Source: Claveliimonas stercoravium
Lineage (GTDB): Bacteria > Bacillota > Clostridia > Lachnospirales > Lachnospiraceae
DNA: 12,641 nt
Direction: 5' to 3'
Assembly (NCBI GenBank): GCA_019117345.1
Contig: DWZW01000116.1
Location: 1-12,641, forward strand
Shown here: piece after piece, positions 1-5,975 of the stretch
Layout of the letters: each line of letters starts with the position of its first letter
How positions within the stretch are numbered: the stretch's first letter is position 1
Program-made: the position numbers and the translations under genes
Notes under the pieces: model-generated
The model's database searches: none
The model's input: the letters and a program-made list of their open reading frames with translations, nothing else
Told to the model about the DNA's origin: nothing

Positions 1-658
1 AGGCCTCCTCCGGCATCAGGTGGACATCCACCACCTGTCCCACCTCCATGTCAGCCACAGCCTGGTCAAATCCCCGGATCATCTGGCCTGCGCCGCAGAT
101 AAATTCCAGCGGCTCGCCCCTGTCATAGGAAGAGTCGAACTGGGTCCCGTCATTGAAGGTCCCTCTGTAGTGGGTCCGGCATGTCTTTCCCACATTCCGC
201 CCAGTGATAGCCGGCTGTGAGCCGCATCCGCCCGCACAGCCGCCACCGCATCCTGACCCGCAGCCACCGCCGCAGGAATGCCCCTCTTCAGCCTCTCCGT
301 GCTCTCCGCAGTCGTGCTCCTCCCCGTGATGGTGGTCACAGTTTGCCCCTGTGGAGACAAGCTCTCCTCTCAGATAGGCCTCCACTGCCTGGTCCGTGTC
401 TCCCTCGGCGCCGGCACACAGCTCCACGCCCGCCTCCTTAAGGGCTGCCTGGGCTCCCTCGCCGATGCCGCCGCAGATCAGCACATCCACCGACTGGTCT
501 GCCAGAAGTCCGGCCAGCGCGCTATGGCCGGTGCCGTTGGAGCTAAGTATCTCGCTGGAAACCACCTTGCCATCTTCCGCCTGGTACACTTTAAAAGCTT
601 CTGTCCTTCCAAAATGCTGAAATATGTTTCCCTTATCATAGGTCACTGCTATTTTCAT
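1..658 (-). CDS. NifX-like domain / Cys-His linker / FKBP prolyl isomerase fusion (partial, C-terminus off window)
   Basis: The first 219 residues are visible; the frame is open at the window edge. Residues 1-105 match the dinitrogenase iron-molybdenum cofactor (NifB/NifX/NafY-type) domain: it opens MKIAVTYD, has the HFGRTEAFKVY block (15-25), GHSALAG (44-50) and DVLICGGIGEGAQ (58-70). Residues 107-147 are a metal-binding-type linker with a CDHHHGEEHDC block (107-117) and repeated Cys-Gly units up to CGS at 145-147. From about 155 an FKBP/SlyD-type peptidyl-prolyl isomerase follows: GTFNDGTQFDSSYD (166-179), GEPLEF (181-186), GAGQMIRGFD (189-198), VGQVVDV (206-212) and PEEA (216-219). NifX-type domains bind Fe-S/Fe-Mo cofactor or other metal clusters, and FKBPs fold proteins or deliver metal, so a metal-handling chaperone is plausible but inferred. 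ATG start at 658, preceded by GGGAGG. A candidate promoter lies just upstream, so it may be transcribed independently of the operon before it. Confidence 0.88.
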   Translation of the reverse strand, partial: MKIAVTYDKGNIFQHFGRTEAFKVYQAEDGKVVSSEILSSNGTGHSALAGLLADQSVDVLICGGIGEGAQAALKEAGVELCAGAEGDTDQAVEAYLRGELVSTGANCDHHHGEEHDCGEHGEAEEGHSCGGGCGSGCGGGCAGGCGSQPAITGRNVGKTCRTHYRGTFNDGTQFDSSYDRGEPLEFICGAGQMIRGFDQAVADMEVGQVVDVHLMPEEA

Positions 659-689
659 CTTCAAAATCCTCCCTGTTGTTTTCCAGCCT

Positions 690-718
690 ATTTTATCACA
701 TGGAGCCGCCTTTTTGAA
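690..718 (-). promoter_or_regulatory. Candidate sigma-A promoter for the NifX-FKBP gene
   Basis: On the minus strand a TTCAAA -35 box (718-713) and a TAAAAT -10 box (695-690) are separated by exactly 17 bases. They match 4/6 and 5/6 of the consensus. The -10 box lies about 30 bases upstream of the ATG at 658, leaving room for the GGGAGG ribosome-binding site. No operator is evident. Confidence 0.5.
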
Positions 719-752
719 CGGATTTTTAACGGCAGGAGACCAAAACGTCCCC

Positions 753-780
753 AAAAGGAAAACCGGCTTGCAGGGTTTCC
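753..780 (-). terminator. Weak candidate terminator after the 783-1523 gene
   Basis: Immediately after the TAG stop, the minus strand reads GGAAACC, a nine-base loop, then GGTTTTCC and TTTT. The stem is about seven pairs with one bulged T and the U-tract is short. Its position between a stop codon and a candidate promoter fits a transcription-unit boundary, but the hairpin is weak. Confidence 0.25.
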
Positions 781-782
781 CC

Positions 783-1523
783 CTAAGGCAGCACCTCCGC
801 CGGCCGGAAGCCCAGATAATCGCCCGACACCAGCATGTACCGGATACCCCGGTATTCTCCCCGGATGCTGTCCCCGAAGCGGCTCTCCCCGTGACAGTGG
901 GAGTACACGACAGCGGTCACCTGATACTCTTCCGCTATCTCTGTGAAGGGGGAAGTCTCCTCCAGTATGCTGGTGGGCGGGTAGTGCAGGAACATAATGA
1001 ACTTCCGGTAACCAGCATCCCGGGCCTGCGAAAAAGAGCTGCGCAGCCGGGTCATCTCCCTTGCCACCAGCTTCTTTGCCCGGGCCTCGCTCTCTTCATC
1101 CCATCCCAGGATGCGGCCCCTGCCGTCCAGATAGAAGGGGCCCTCAAATGTGCAGCCCTTCGTTCCCACCAGGGCGTGATCCTGGTATACCGCAAAATTA
1201 TTCTGGAGGAAAAAAAGCCTGCCCTTAAATTCTTCATTCAGACTCTCCGTCTTCTTTGCGTCCCAGAACATATCGTGGTTTCCCCGAAGAAGGATCTTGC
1301 GGCCGGGAAGCCTCTCTATAAACGCCAGGTCCTCCCGGCACTCGGACAGCTTCCTACCCCAGGAGTGGTCGCCGGTGAGCACAAGTGTATCCTCCGGCTT
1401 TACGATCTGCCGGACATACTTCTCAATCTTGCGCTCATGGTGCCGCCACACTCTCCCGAATTTATCCATGGATCTGTCGGCCTGAAAGCTCAGATGCAGG
1501 TCTCCTAATGCGTAGAGCGCCAT
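783..1523 (-). CDS. Calcineurin-like metallophosphoesterase
   Basis: A 246-residue predicted phosphohydrolase with the full set of metallophosphoesterase motifs: GDLH (Asp8, His10), GDHSWG (Asp52), GNHD (Asn82, His83, Asp84), the histidine of FLHYPP (His180), and HCH (His209, His211). These bind a dinuclear metal centre that hydrolyses phosphomono- or diesters. The GDHSWG form and the length suit the soluble predicted phosphohydrolase group (COG1768-like, from memory), whose substrate I do not know. No signal peptide or membrane segment is seen, so it is cytoplasmic. ATG start with GGGGAGG a few bases upstream. It lies 53 bases after the small gene at 1577-1849 with no terminator between them, so it is probably the last gene of the long operon. 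It is distinct from the YfcE-type phosphoesterase at 3563-4696. Confidence 0.88.
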   Translation of the reverse strand: MALYALGDLHLSFQADRSMDKFGRVWRHHERKIEKYVRQIVKPEDTLVLTGDHSWGRKLSECREDLAFIERLPGRKILLRGNHDMFWDAKKTESLNEEFKGRLFFLQNNFAVYQDHALVGTKGCTFEGPFYLDGRGRILGWDEESEARAKKLVAREMTRLRSSFSQARDAGYRKFIMFLHYPPTSILEETSPFTEIAEEYQVTAVVYSHCHGESRFGDSIRGEYRGIRYMLVSGDYLGFRPAEVLP

Positions 1524-1576
1524 AAAGGCTCACCTCCCCTTTTCTTGCTTCTTTCTGCTGCTTCTGTCTTCTGACT

Positions 1577-1849
1577 CTACAGTCCATTCCTGTACACATC
1601 ATTCATCACTGCCTGGGCCTGCTCCATCTCCTTCTTCTGCATGATCTGCTGCCTGTCGCTTAAGATTGCCAGCATCTCATCCACCAGGTCCTCGATCCTG
1701 GGATTGCCGACCCGGTGCAGATATCCCAGCATCCTGCCTGCTGTGAAGTCTGTATTCATATTTTTGTAGGCAATCTCAGCGCAGAACTCCTTCGGATATC
1801 CCTTCTCAAGGAGGAGCCTGTACAGCTCCTTTGTCTTTTCCTGTGCCAC
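1577..1849 (-). CDS. Small conserved-looking protein of unknown function (90 aa)
   Basis: I do not recognise this family. The product is about 90 residues, hydrophilic and probably mostly helical, with no membrane segment, no signal peptide and one cysteine (in KEFCAEIA). Recognisable blocks are LLLEKGYPKEF near the N-terminus, GRMLGYLHRVGNPRIEDLVDEML in the middle and a charged, Gln-rich C-terminal helix. I chose the GTG start at 1849 because GGAGG (1863-1859) lies nine bases upstream and the previous gene stops only four bases before. A longer reading from a TTG at 1873 would overlap that gene and has no ribosome-binding site. Its place between the DUF1653 gene and the phosphoesterase, same strand and tightly spaced, indicates co-transcription. 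Confidence 0.72.
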   Translation of the reverse strand: MAQEKTKELYRLLLEKGYPKEFCAEIAYKNMNTDFTAGRMLGYLHRVGNPRIEDLVDEMLAILSDRQQIMQKKEMEQAQAVMNDVYRNGL

Positions 1850-1853
1850 CGTC

Positions 1854-2375
1854 TCACACCTCCAGCTTCTCAAACCGGTATGTCTGCTTTACATCCGGAT
1901 ACTTTTCTCTGTCCACCAGACTCATGAACATGGCGTAAGGCCTGGCGCAGATCTTAAACGGGGCGTACAGAGCCTGGTAGATCACCAGACGCTCCCCCGT
2001 CTCCGTGTGCTGCGCAAAGGCAAGCACCTTGTAGAGATACTCTGATGTCTCCTGGGACACCCACTCCCTCTTAAAATGCCGCACAATGTCGCCTGCCCGG
2101 ATATCCCTCTTTGGAGCCCTTTCCCCGGTCTTCTCTCCGGCCGTCTCGCCACCCGGCTCTGCATTTTCCTCATCTGGCTCTTTGTTTTCCTCATCATCCG
2201 GCTCAGGCTCTGTGTCCAGCTCCATATACTCATCCTTATCCAGGGAAACCGGGATCCCCGACTTCCCGGTAATGTGCACGCCCCCGTACCAGGTGCCTGT
2301 TATCTCAAAAATGTCGCCGATGTCATATTCTGAATTGAACTCGTCATTCTTCTTTATGATCCTGATCCTGGCCAT
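1854..2375 (-). CDS. DUF1653 protein with extra N-terminal domain and acidic linker
   Basis: A 173-residue protein in three parts. Residues 1-52 (starts MARIRIIKKNDEF, contains YDIGDIFEITGTWYGGVHI) form a small beta-rich unit I cannot assign. Residues 53-88 are a low-complexity linker rich in Glu, Asp, Pro and Gly. Residues 92-171 match DUF1653: AGDIVRHFKREW (94-105), LYKVLAFAQHTETGERLVIYQ (114-134), ARPYAMF (144-150), VD (154-155) and the closing YRFEKLE (166-172). DUF1653 has no firmly established function that I know of, and it is usually a short stand-alone protein, so the N-terminal addition is unusual. The ATG at 2375 is chosen because AAAGGAGG ends five bases before it. Reading from further upstream would only extend into the methyltransferase gene, which it overlaps by 32 bases. 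Confidence 0.85.
   Translation of the reverse strand: MARIRIIKKNDEFNSEYDIGDIFEITGTWYGGVHITGKSGIPVSLDKDEYMELDTEPEPDDEENKEPDEENAEPGGETAGEKTGERAPKRDIRAGDIVRHFKREWVSQETSEYLYKVLAFAQHTETGERLVIYQALYAPFKICARPYAMFMSLVDREKYPDVKQTYRFEKLEV
1859..1863 (-). promoter_or_regulatory. Ribosome-binding site deciding the GTG start at 1849
   Basis: GGAGG lies inside the last codons of the DUF1653 gene, nine bases before GTG 1849. It selects this start over the in-frame TTG at 1873 and suggests translational coupling to the upstream gene. Confidence 0.6.
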
Positions 2376-3024
2376 ATTGTCCTCCTTTATAGTCACTGAA
2401 AATAAATCCGTCTCCCTGCTCCTCTTCTGCCCCGCAGACAAACACCATGATCCGCTCCCGCATGTCCCTTCCCGGGAAAAGGTCACGGCAGTCTATCTCG
2501 TCCAGAAAATCCAGCTCCTCCACTGTCATCAGATAAGAAATGTATTCATCCGACGGGTAGTAGAAAAAGAGCAGGATTTCCCTGGGCGACCCGTACCAGG
2601 ACTCCCGTACCCGGCCCATGACCTTGCGCAGGATCTCCAGGGAAAAGGGATTGAAAAAATAAATCCGGTCCACCTGCTCAGGAACCGGAAAATACTCCGC
2701 ATCCGCCAGCTCAAACGCCGTTCTCTCCGCCCGGGCTGCTGTCCTCGCATTGTCCCGCGCCTTTTCAAATATCCTCTCGTCGTACTCCACGCCAATCGTC
2801 CGGCACCCTGTCTGCCAGGCCAGAAAGAAATCCACCCGCCCCTTGCCGCAGCCGTAATCCAGCAGTGTGTTCCTCTTCCGGATATACCCGGAATTGGCCA
2901 GCCTCTCCAGCACAGAGTAGGGCGTGGGCTCATAGGGATACCGGTACTGGTCCGCCTGCGAGTCGTCCCTCCCGGCTGTCCGTATCTTTAAAAGCCTGTC
3001 CCACTTGTCTTCATCCATGCCCAT
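2344..3024 (-). CDS. Class I SAM-dependent methyltransferase
   Basis: A 226-residue cytoplasmic protein with a Rossmann-type SAM-binding core. Motif I is LLDYGCGKGR (54-63). The acidic end of strand 2 is IGVEYDE (77-83), motif III-like ELADAEYF is at 105-112, and the post-strand-4 motif is YFFNPFS (122-128). The NPF signature in the motif IV position resembles the N-P-P-F/Y of some N-methyltransferases, but the target cannot be named. The N-terminal stretch YRYPYEPTPYSVLERL precedes the core. ATG start at 3024, three bases after the ThpR stop, with GGGAG nine bases upstream; the nearby ATG at 3018 is the alternative. The 3' end overlaps the DUF1653 gene by 32 bases. Tight coupling to ThpR raises the possibility of an RNA substrate, but that is inference. 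Confidence 0.85.
   Translation of the reverse strand: MGMDEDKWDRLLKIRTAGRDDSQADQYRYPYEPTPYSVLERLANSGYIRKRNTLLDYGCGKGRVDFFLAWQTGCRTIGVEYDERIFEKARDNARTAARAERTAFELADAEYFPVPEQVDRIYFFNPFSLEILRKVMGRVRESWYGSPREILLFFYYPSDEYISYLMTVEELDFLDEIDCRDLFPGRDMRERIMVFVCGAEEEQGDGFIFSDYKGGQYGQDQDHKEE
2381..2388 (-). promoter_or_regulatory. Strong ribosome-binding site for the DUF1653 gene
   Basis: AAAGGAGG lies five bases before ATG 2375, within the last codons of the upstream methyltransferase gene. It fixes the start and implies coupled translation. Confidence 0.7.
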
Positions 3025-3027
3025 GCC

Positions 3028-3513
3028 CTACAGCTCCCGGTAAACCACTTTTCCGTTTTTCGTCTCCGATTTCATGAGAGACGCTCTCTCCACCGTCATC
3101 TCCGCCTTCGGGAGATGGACCTGGTAGGGTTTTTTGGCGGAAATCTTCCGGATCAGCGTGATGTGGGGTACAAACCTGTCATTTTCAAAGGGAATCCCAT
3201 TCTCCTTCAGGGCCTCCCTCAGCTCCTTCACATAGGACTTCAGCTTCTGGTTTCCCTTCACCCCGGCCCACAGGATATTGCCGAAATTCCCCTTCTCGGA
3301 GAGGGCCAGCCGAAAGCCGGGCAGGGGCACCTTCCCGATCACTTCCTTTACCTTTCCCGGATCGTCATACTCCCCGATAAAGGCCAGCGTCATGTGCAGG
3401 TTCTGGGCGGGGACATAGTTTCCCTCCACCCCCTGCTTCTTCAGATCGTGCATGCAGGACACCAGGGCCTTCTGCATGCCGTCGGAGAGACGTATGGCGA
3501 TAAACAGTCTCAT
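3028..3513 (-). CDS. thpR: RNA 2',3'-cyclic phosphodiesterase (2H phosphoesterase, LigT/ThpR family)
   Basis: A 161-residue protein with the two HxT signatures of the 2H phosphoesterase superfamily: HMTLAFIGE (His40, Thr42) and HITLIRK (His117, Thr119). The opening MRLFIAIRL and the length are typical of LigT/ThpR. The family opens 2',3'-cyclic phosphates at RNA ends to 2'-phosphates and can join 2'-5' RNA links in vitro; the physiological substrate in bacteria is often unclear. The ATG at 3513 is preferred because AGGAAG is eight bases upstream. A GTG at 3522 lies within that ribosome-binding site and is unlikely. It sits between the phosphoesterase-methyltransferase fusion gene (49 bases before) and another methyltransferase gene (three bases after), so an operon is very likely. 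Confidence 0.92.
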   Translation of the reverse strand: MRLFIAIRLSDGMQKALVSCMHDLKKQGVEGNYVPAQNLHMTLAFIGEYDDPGKVKEVIGKVPLPGFRLALSEKGNFGNILWAGVKGNQKLKSYVKELREALKENGIPFENDRFVPHITLIRKISAKKPYQVHLPKAEMTVERASLMKSETKNGKVVYREL

Positions 3514-3562
3514 AGTGAACACTTCCTTTCCTACTCTGTTTTTCTCCTATATCACTGGATTG

Positions 3563-4696
3563 TCAATCTACATCCGCTTTCCGCAGCAAGACATTGAGCC
3601 ATGCCTCGCCGCTCCTTCCATGTCTCACATCCTCTGTCAGCCACATTTTCTCCAGAGACAGCTCCTCCAGCCGGCCGCTGAAGGCCTGAAAGGACTCCTC
3701 GGTAAAGTCTGTAAAATGCCGCCCCCTCCTCTCCCCCTCAAAGGAACCGTATTTAAAGGATGCGTAGAGGATCCCGCCGCCTTTCAGAGCCCTGCTCATC
3801 CTCTGAAAAACATCCCCAAGTTCATCCTTTGACAGGTGGAGGACAGAGGCGCAGGCCCAGATCCCATCGTATTTTTTCTCCTCCCTCAGCTCCTGAAAAC
3901 GCATCTGCCTTACGGGAATCCCCGCAAGCTCTTCCGCCGCCCTGCACATTGTGGCGGAGCCGTCCACTGCCTCCACGCGGTATCCCCTTTCCAGAAAATA
4001 TTTCGCATCTCTTCCTGACCCGCAGCCAAAATCCAGGATCAGCGCCTTCTCCGGGAGAAGGCTCAGGAAGGTATCCTGGATTTCCGAGAGATCAGCTCCG
4101 GCTGTGTCAGACAGGAAATCCCCCGCGTGCCTGTCATAGTATCCTATGGTGGTATCTGCCCCGCAATCTGGCCTGACATCTGCTCCGTGTTCTTTCTCCT
4201 GCCTCCGCCTCCCTGAGCCTTTATCCGGGACGGCTTCATGGGGAATATCGATCCTCTCCACATGCCAGCCGTCCTCCCGGACAGTCAGGACTGCCATGGT
4301 GATATCCTGGTTGAACCGCCTCTTTCCGCAGCTCCCCGGATTAAGCCAGAGACGCCCGTCCCGGATTTCCTCCAGATATTTGTGGGAATGTCCGAAAATA
4401 ACAATCTGCCTGTCGCCCAAATCCTCCGGGATATCTCTCTTGTTGTGCACCATATAGAAATTCATCCCATCCAGGCTGAATTCCTGATAAAGGGGAAGGG
4501 ACCGGGCCCACTCCTTGTCATTGTTCCCCCTCACAATATAGAAGGGCACGCCTGCAGGCGCCGCCTCTTCCATCTCATCAATGACCTTCCGGGAATTGAT
4601 ATCCCCCGCATGGAGCACTGCCTCACATGTCCCGATGATCTTCTTCACCTCCGGGCGCAGAAGCCCGTGAGTGTCCGAAAGCACTGCTATCCGCAT
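3563..4696 (-). CDS. YfcE-type metallophosphoesterase fused to class I SAM methyltransferase
   Basis: A 377-residue two-domain protein. Residues 1-155 are a YfcE/MJ0936-type phosphodiesterase: SDTH (Asp8, His10), HAGD (Asp32), RGNND (Asn58), His84, GHSH (His103, His105) and NPGS (119-122). Residues 156-182 are a polar linker (GSGRRRQEKEHGAD). Residues 185-372 are a class I SAM methyltransferase starting YYDRHAGDFL, with motif I LILDFGCGSGRD (219-230), acidic VEAVD (241-245), DGIWACASVLHL (277-288) and a C-terminal LNVLLRK. Both halves carry complete motifs and match full stand-alone families by length, so this looks like a real fusion and not a broken gene. The ATG at 4696 has GGAAGGAGG upstream. 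It follows the SpoU gene by 19 bases and precedes thpR. The substrates of both halves are unknown to me. Confidence 0.87.
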   Translation of the reverse strand: MRIAVLSDTHGLLRPEVKKIIGTCEAVLHAGDINSRKVIDEMEEAAPAGVPFYIVRGNNDKEWARSLPLYQEFSLDGMNFYMVHNKRDIPEDLGDRQIVIFGHSHKYLEEIRDGRLWLNPGSCGKRRFNQDITMAVLTVREDGWHVERIDIPHEAVPDKGSGRRRQEKEHGADVRPDCGADTTIGYYDRHAGDFLSDTAGADLSEIQDTFLSLLPEKALILDFGCGSGRDAKYFLERGYRVEAVDGSATMCRAAEELAGIPVRQMRFQELREEKKYDGIWACASVLHLSKDELGDVFQRMSRALKGGGILYASFKYGSFEGERRGRHFTDFTEESFQAFSGRLEELSLEKMWLTEDVRHGRSGEAWLNVLLRKADVD

Positions 4697-4715
4697 CTCA
4701 TCTTCCTCCTTCCAG

Positions 4716-5543
4716 TCATCTTCCCAGCTCCCAGAAGGCTACCGCGCTGGCAGCCGCCACATTCAGGGAGTCCACGCCGTGACTCATGGGGATCTTGATG
4801 GTGTGATCCGAGGCGGCTATGGTCTCCTCCTGCAGTCCCTCCCCCTCGGTCCCGAGAATGAGGGCCAGCTTTTCTTCCTGACGGAGGACCGGATCGTCGA
4901 TGTCCACGGACTCATCGTGGAGAGCCATGGAGGCAGTGGAAAATCCCAGGGATTTCAGATAGTCCATCCCCTCCCGTGGCCAGGCCCCCGCCTCCTCTTC
5001 CCCCAGGAAGGTCCAGGGGATCTGGAAGACTGTCCCCATGCTGACCCGGGCCGCCCTCCGGTACAGAGGGTTGCTGCACCCCGGCGTCAGGAGGACTGCG
5101 TCCATATTGAGAGCCGCCGCAGACCGGATGATGGCGCCTACGTTAGTGGGATTCATGACATTTTCCAGGACGGCGACGCGGCGCGCCCCCCTGCACAGCT
5201 CCTCCACCCGGGGCAGAGGCCTGCGGCGCATGGCGCAGAGAAGTCCCCGGGTCAGCTTGTATCCGGTGAGCTGTGTCAGCACCTCAAAGGAGGCCGTGTA
5301 AACCGGGATATCCGGACATCTTTCAAGCACCTCCCGCGCCTCCCCGTTTATATGTCTGTCTTCTGTCAGAATGGAGACCGGCTCATAGCCTGCGTCCAGG
5401 GCCCGCCTGACGACCTTGGGGCTCTCTGCGATGAAAAGCCCATCCTGCGGCCTGTCCCTGTTCAGGAGCTGGGCCTCTGTCAGCCGGGCATAGACGTCCA
5501 GCTCCCCTGCGGCAAAATCTCTGATCTCTATTATATTCCCCAT
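4716..5543 (-). CDS. SpoU/TrmH-family RNA 2'-O-methyltransferase
   Basis: A 275-residue SPOUT methyltransferase. All three family motifs are present: NPTNVGAIIRSA (131-142, with the catalytic-type Asn131 and Arg140), LILGTEGEGL (228-237), and IPMSHGVDSLNVAAASAVAFWEL (251-273), which form the trefoil-knot SAM site. The N-terminal ~110 residues resemble the SpoU substrate-binding domain (GLFIAESPKVVRRAL at 35-49). Relatives methylate the ribose 2'-OH of tRNA or rRNA; I cannot tell which RNA from sequence alone. It is cytoplasmic and acts as a dimer in known members. ATG at 5543 with AGGAG about ten bases upstream. It starts the tight gene run that continues with the phosphoesterase-methyltransferase fusion. 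An 88-base gap separates it from the DUF1294 gene. Confidence 0.92.
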   Translation of the reverse strand: MGNIIEIRDFAAGELDVYARLTEAQLLNRDRPQDGLFIAESPKVVRRALDAGYEPVSILTEDRHINGEAREVLERCPDIPVYTASFEVLTQLTGYKLTRGLLCAMRRRPLPRVEELCRGARRVAVLENVMNPTNVGAIIRSAAALNMDAVLLTPGCSNPLYRRAARVSMGTVFQIPWTFLGEEEAGAWPREGMDYLKSLGFSTASMALHDESVDIDDPVLRQEEKLALILGTEGEGLQEETIAASDHTIKIPMSHGVDSLNVAAASAVAFWELGR

Positions 5544-5631
5544 AGCCGTATGTCTCCTCTGTTTTTCTGTCTATATTTCGTCTTCTTTCCCTGTTCGGTC
5601 CGTCCTTCTCCCGGCAGCTTCAGGCAGGGCT

Positions 5632-5892
5632 TTAGAAGAAGAGCAAAAGCACTATCTGGGCTGCCAGCAGCACCGGGATGGCCCGGAACAAAGGCTTCCT
5701 TGTCTTGTGGTGAAACAGGTGCATGCCCGCCAGGGCTCCGGCGGCCCCTCCTATGAGGGCCAGTCCCAGCAGAGTGGCCTCCGGGATCCGGTACTTGTGT
5801 CTGACAGCTTTCCTCTTGTCAATCCCAAATGCCGCAAACGCAGCTATATTGACCAGGATCAGATAGCAGGCTGTCCGGTTTAAATCTGTCAT
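5632..5892 (-). CDS. DUF1294 small membrane protein
   Basis: An 86-residue protein with the DUF1294 pattern. A first hydrophobic segment (about 8-23) is followed by FGIDKRKA (22-29) and YRIPEATLLGLALIGGAAGALAGMHLF (34-60). The conserved basic HHKTRKPLF comes next (61-69), then a last hydrophobic helix (71-86). It is therefore expected to cross the membrane about three times, with the basic loops probably cytoplasmic. The function is not established. The ATG at 5892 follows a GGAG at a rather long distance (about 12 bases). It lies after the hairpin at 5921-5957. Whether it is transcribed with the AAA+ gene or separately cannot be decided here. Confidence 0.88.
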   Translation of the reverse strand: MTDLNRTACYLILVNIAAFAAFGIDKRKAVRHKYRIPEATLLGLALIGGAAGALAGMHLFHHKTRKPLFRAIPVLLAAQIVLLLFF

Positions 5893-5920
5893 ACTCTGTC
5901 CGCTCTCCTTTCGGATAGCA

Positions 5921-5957
5921 GAACAGTCCGGAAATCCATATTCATTCCGGACTGTTC
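5921..5957 (+). terminator. Perfect 13-bp hairpin with U-tract on the plus strand
   Basis: GAACAGTCCGGAA (5921-5933) pairs perfectly with TTCCGGACTGTTC (5945-5957) around an 11-base loop. On the plus strand it is followed by CCTTTTATTTTTCC, which is intrinsic-terminator architecture. On the minus strand, where the genes are, the hairpin is preceded by A-rich sequence and followed by TGCTATCC, with no U-tract. It lies between the AAA+ and DUF1294 genes. It could stop antisense transcription, stabilise a minus-strand mRNA end, or be a protein-binding dyad. Confidence 0.6.
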
Positions 5958-5975
5958 CCTTTTATTTTTCCGCGA

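Noticed and set aside
218..340. Short tandem repeat array in the Cys-Gly coding region
   Set aside because: The repeats are imperfect and explained by the Cys/Gly-rich linker of the protein; there are no spacers or CRISPR-like repeats.
2086..2991. Plus-strand open frame (301 codons) across the DUF1653 and methyltransferase genes
   Set aside because: It opposes two genes with clear motifs and coupled starts; its translation is low-complexity and unlike any family.
3530..3566. TTGACA-like -35 box before thpR
   Set aside because: TTGACA overlaps the stop of the upstream gene, but no acceptable -10 box occurs 16-18 bases downstream; TATAGG is only nine bases away.
4144..4179. Separate start for the methyltransferase half of the fusion (ATG at 4179)
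   Set aside because: This ATG is in another frame and reaches a stop after eleven codons. The fusion frame is open throughout with no in-frame start near the domain boundary.
4671..5756. Long plus-strand open frame (361 codons)
   Set aside because: It lies antisense to the SpoU methyltransferase gene and spans the 5544-5631 gap. The product is rich in Pro/Gly/Arg with no family motif; it is a GC-driven shadow.
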